Shown here: positions 41,708 to 41,890 of the stretch, in pieces
Layout: each line of letters begins with the position of its first letter
How positions within the stretch are numbered: position 1 is the stretch's first letter
Assembly: GCA_003221005.1 (NCBI GenBank)
Contig: QHTZ01000026.1
Location: 1 to 41,890 of the forward strand
Direction of reading: 5' to 3'
DNA: 41,890 nt
From: Gemmatimonadota bacterium
Lineage (GTDB): Bacteria; Gemmatimonadota; Gemmatimonadetes; Gemmatimonadales; GWC2-71-9
Program-made: the position numbers and the translations under genes
The notes under the pieces: generated by a model
The model's database searches: none
Seen by the model: the letters and a program-made list of their open reading frames with translations, nothing else
What the model was told of the DNA's origin: nothing

Positions 41708-41890
41708 GTGCCCTGTGCTCCCTCCGCCTCGCACAGCACGCGGTAGAACTCCTCGGGCGTCCGGGCGTTCAGGAGCCGGACCCGGATGGGCTCGCGCCGC
41801 ACGAGTCGCGAGATGCGGCTCAGCGCCTTCACGTGCGCACCAGACAATGACTCCGGGCCCGCCAGCATGAAGAAGATCCGCACCGGCTCT
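41704..41890 (-). CDS. PTS EIIA (fructose/nitrogen type) C-terminal end (runs off the window)
   Basis: The last 61 residues of a protein whose start is beyond base 41890; it ends with TGA at 41704. VRIFFMLAGPESLSGAHVKALSRISRLVRRE, then IRVRLLNARTPEEFYRVLCEAE, matches the end of PTS IIA type 2 (fructose/Ntr) domains, in which a helix follows the strand containing the (V/I)FFLLxxP pattern. The active histidine is not in the window. It is coupled to aspS by a TTGA overlap. Such lone IIA proteins are usually regulatory; the call is moderate because only the tail is seen. Confidence 0.65.
   Translation of the reverse strand, partial: EPVRIFFMLAGPESLSGAHVKALSRISRLVRREPIRVRLLNARTPEEFYRVLCEAEGAQGT

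Overview
The window is G+C-rich DNA, densely packed with genes, from a Gram-negative-type bacterium: it carries a TolC/RND efflux system, lipoprotein signals and secreted propeller and subtilase proteins. Gene content (serine-cycle genes, bacilliredoxin, bacterial eRF1-like protein, acyl-CoA mutase, Cys-Sec-tailed radical SAM protein) fits Gemmatimonadota or a neighbouring phylum, but no marker gene here proves it. No rRNA, tRNA, CRISPR, insertion sequence or phage gene was recognised, and no gap without a gene exceeds 300 bases.

Region 1 (1-8546, minus strand) starts with a partial acyl-CoA dehydrogenase, followed by a compact serine-cycle operon transcribed sgaA > mclA > mtkA > mtkB > hydroxypyruvate reductase > ppc. 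Together these genes regenerate glyoxylate and acetyl-CoA from PEP and CO2 during C1 assimilation. mtkA lacks about 42 residues of its ATP-grasp domain. Region 2 (8648-13226) holds a short RecQ helicase, a zinc-ribbon protein, a GroES-like protein, a plus-strand pair (Trp-rich membrane protein and von Willebrand A lipoprotein) with a good promoter and terminator, and a bacilliredoxin. Region 3 (13292-18608, plus) is a TolC/adaptor/RND efflux operon.

Region 4 (18635-41890) is one very long minus-strand run, mostly with 1-4 base start/stop overlaps. In transcription order: PTS IIA (partial), aspS, phoH, a split pgpH, ybeY, two CNNM/CBS proteins, meaB, an isobutyryl-CoA-mutase-type large subunit, an eRF1-like protein, the B12-binding small subunit, a biotin-dependent carboxyltransferase, a subtilase lipoprotein, two AtuA-family proteins, a crotonase, a small membrane protein, a radical SAM protein, an OmpR-type two-component pair and a secreted beta-propeller. 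The acyl-CoA genes suggest catabolism of branched acyl-CoAs.

The most striking finding is at 21562-21564. The radical SAM frame reads ...TEPWFC-TGA-AEP... and continues 19 codons to a TAG, with a hairpin in the right place for a bacterial SECIS element. This is the hallmark of the CUAEP-tail radical SAM selenoprotein family. Second, at least five genes carry small lesions (mtkA, the membrane protein at about 11525, the histidine kinase, pgpH, aspS). The aspS lesion is explained by collapse between two copies of a 10-base repeat. Because aspS is essential, several of these may be assembly or amplification artefacts rather than biology.
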